A stretch of 64,000 nt of DNA. Source: an uncultured Aquimarina sp. Lineage in GTDB: Bacteria; Bacteroidota; Bacteroidia; Flavobacteriales; Flavobacteriaceae. This document shows positions 63,465 through 64,000 of this stretch, one piece after another (position 1 is the first letter of the stretch; each line of letters begins with the position of its first letter). The stretch is taken from positions 1 through 64,000 of the forward strand of contig CANLRN010000004.1 in assembly GCA_947493495.1 (NCBI GenBank), written 5' to 3'. A model generated the notes under the pieces. The model saw only the letters and a program-made list of their open reading frames with translations. It had not been told where the DNA came from and did not search any database. The position numbers were made by a program, and so were the translations under genes.

Positions 63465-63965
63465 TCAAAATAATGCTTCTTTATACTGCCAAACTTTATT
63501 GATGAATAGAATAATAAAAACAATAGAAACTACAAATTTTACAAAAGTTCCTGCAAGAAACCCAAGAAAAGAACCAATAGCAGCTTTTAAGGCTTTAGCA
63601 GAATCATTACTATCTTTTATCAACTCTCCAATAAAAGCCCCTGCAAAAGGCCCTACTATAATACCAAAAGGTCCTAAAAACAAAAGACCAATAATAAGAC
63701 CTATAGAGCTTCCTATCATTCCATATTTAGTACCTCCAAATCGCTTGGTACCCCAAGCTGGAACGATATAATCCAATATCCATACTATAATTGCAACACC
63801 TAATGTAATGCCTAGAAATCTCCAATCACTAGAAATAACATTAGTAAAATGTAATAGTAATAGTCCTAACCATGAGGTAAATGGCCCTGGTAGCACAGGA
63901 AGAAAACTTCCTACAATACCGATAAGACATAAAATAAAACCAATAATTATTAAAGCTATATCCAT
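63465..63965 (-). CDS. DUF456 family membrane protein
   Basis: 166 residues with four or five membrane helices and the family's glycine-rich pattern VGSFLPVLPGPFTSWLGLLLLHF, TKRFGGTKYGMIGSSIGLIIGL and GPFGIIVGPFAGAFIGEL. Function unknown. Start ATG at 63965; its upstream region is at the window edge. Confidence 0.92.
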   Translation of the reverse strand: MDIALIIIGFILCLIGIVGSFLPVLPGPFTSWLGLLLLHFTNVISSDWRFLGITLGVAIIVWILDYIVPAWGTKRFGGTKYGMIGSSIGLIIGLLFLGPFGIIVGPFAGAFIGELIKDSNDSAKALKAAIGSFLGFLAGTFVKFVVSIVFIILFINKVWQYKEALF

Positions 63966-64000
63966 AGTACTTTATTAGACTACTAAAAATCAATTTTGTT

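Noticed and set aside
1..64000. CRISPR array or cas genes
   Set aside because: No regularly spaced repeats with spacers were seen; the 163-bp repeats are single copies far apart.

Overview
This window looks like a chromosome segment from a marine member of the Flavobacteriaceae (Bacteroidetes), perhaps Aquimarina-like. The evidence is the low GC content, promoters of the Bacteroidetes type (TAnnTTTG about 7 bp before the expected start of transcription), Flavobacteriia families such as DUF3098, DUF4271 and DUF4296, a DnaE with a fused N-terminal proofreading exonuclease, an S16 protein with a long acidic/Ala-rich tail, mevalonate-pathway genes, and a GH117/GH2 pair typical of red-algal polysaccharide degraders. 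The genus is inference.

Left end (1-6 kb), accessory: the 3' part of a large RHS/YD-repeat protein with a variable C-terminal domain and a small gene right behind it that is a candidate immunity gene. Next come a pair of REP-like hairpin repeats and a Fic-family AMP transferase lying between two decayed fragments of a tyrosine recombinase.

Core region (5.6-31 kb): a minus-strand envelope and tRNA operon (ftsX, lgt, two small membrane proteins, uppP, truB, TonB-like), then panE-like, leuS, ald, a zinc metallopeptidase, an FAD protein, a GT39-like membrane protein, an Lrp regulator, a saccharopine dehydrogenase family protein and DUF423. A GH117 and a GH2 enzyme follow, then hemD, DUF4271, and an overlapping trio of a dolichol-phosphate-mannose-synthase-like GT, pyrC and DUF4296.

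Glycan and isoprenoid region (31-44 kb): an epimerase faces a tight five-gene operon (MORN-repeat protein, two GT2 enzymes, a multi-pass GT and an alpha/beta hydrolase). Then come an RluB-like pseudouridine synthase with Asp-to-Glu at its catalytic position, a nitrilase, the mevalonate/prenyl genes mvaD, a GHMP kinase and ubiA, and tspO-tetR.

Right part (44-64 kb): a GDPD/BaiN/DUF1697 operon, a glutaryl-CoA-dehydrogenase-like enzyme, a tRNA methyltransferase, rimM, rpsP, dnaE, several secreted or lipoproteins of unknown function, trxA, DUF58, tRNA-Asp and DUF456.

The most striking unexplained structure is a family of three nearly identical 163-bp elements (14999-15161, 44184-44346, 60460-60622). 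They have about 25-bp terminal inverted repeats and a central hairpin, all are intergenic, and none carries a transposase; they look like a MITE. A second repeat of about 70 bp occurs at 19160 and 49909, and a 130-nt nest of hairpins lies upstream of ald.
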